Assembly: GCF_000186445.1 (NCBI RefSeq)
Contig: NZ_GL636070.1
Location: 478,418-523,947, forward strand
Length of the DNA stretch: 45,530 nt
Reading direction: 5' to 3'
DNA from: Streptococcus agalactiae ATCC 13813
GTDB taxonomy: Bacteria > Bacillota > Bacilli > Lactobacillales > Streptococcaceae
Positions 45,420-45,530 of this stretch are shown here, piece after piece; the stretch's first letter is position 1; each line of letters starts with the position of its first letter. The translations under genes were made by a program, and so were the position numbers. The notes below the pieces were generated by a model, which was given only the letters and a program-made list of their open reading frames with translations, made no database searches and was not told the DNA's origin.

Positions 45420-45530
45420 TTGAAAACGGAAATAGAAACAAATAATCTTATTAATTTAGGATGGTTTTATGATAATGCTGTTTATTATGATATGAAAACG
45501 AAAAAATTATATAAATCTAATCTAAAAAAA
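45420..45530 (+). CDS. N-terminal part of an unrecognised protein (runs off the right edge)
   Basis: TTG start six bases after AAGGAG (45408-45413), open for 37 codons to the window end. It begins MKTEIETNNLINLGWFYDNA and is rich in Tyr, Asn and Lys, with very A/T-rich codons. It starts 11 bases after the preceding short ORF's stop, so the two may be one transcript. Too short to assign a family. Confidence 0.5.
   Translation, partial: MKTEIETNNLINLGWFYDNAVYYDMKTKKLYKSNLKK

Overview
The window is low-GC Firmicutes DNA and fits the core chromosome of Streptococcus agalactiae (group B streptococcus). The gene set and order point there: menA-ndh-cydABDC, pepX, cppA, pfl divergent from dinB, rnhC-lepB-recD2, zapA-cvpA-mutS2, rpsF-ssb-rpsR and uvrA. 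RNase HIII (297 aa), MutS2 (779 aa) and UvrA (942 aa) have the lengths I recall for that species. The assignment comes from recognition, not from a database search. No rRNA, tRNA, IS element, prophage or CRISPR array was seen.

Layout. Bases 1-8790 hold a C-terminal gene fragment, a hairpin-rich intergenic stretch, and the respiratory cluster (DHNA polyprenyltransferase, type II NADH dehydrogenase, cytochrome bd subunits, CydDC-type exporter). Bases 8797-13153 (minus strand) hold a polyprenyl diphosphate synthase broken by a one-base deletion in a poly-A run, a small unknown protein, PepX and a Crp/Fnr-type regulator. Bases 13309-19187 hold an MFS transporter with a universal stress protein, an aquaglyceroporin, a TSUP permease, CppA with a serine hydrolase, and a flavin-type split-barrel protein. 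Bases 19288-22879 carry pfl and dinB. Bases 22950-33856 are mostly DNA repair and cell envelope housekeeping. Bases 33857-34916 have no conventional gene. Bases 34917-44943 carry ribosomal proteins with SSB, CorA, a DUF1129 protein, UvrA, an MFS efflux pump with a DUF4811-type partner, a Pro-dipeptidase-like M24 enzyme and a dCMP deaminase. From 44944 to the right edge the sequence is degenerate accessory DNA.

The most unusual part is 33950-34680. A strong predicted promoter (TTGACT-N17-TATAAT) has a perfect catabolite-response element inside its spacer. It reads into three tandem micro-ORFs, each with its own strong Shine-Dalgarno sequence and each encoding a peptide with the core [GS]-R-Y-[KS]-N-G-D. 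The copies differ mainly at synonymous positions, which suggests selection on the peptide. Each stop codon lies in or next to an RNA hairpin. The region ends in an intrinsic terminator. I know of no described system that matches it.

Other points worth attention are: a MutY with no cysteine at all, hence no [4Fe-4S] cluster; three genes (rnhC, mutS2, mutY) whose -10 boxes sit 6-7 bases before the start codon, suggesting leaderless mRNAs; an inverted-repeat-rich intergenic region upstream of menA; and a 19-bp perfect inverted repeat in the decayed DNA at the right edge.
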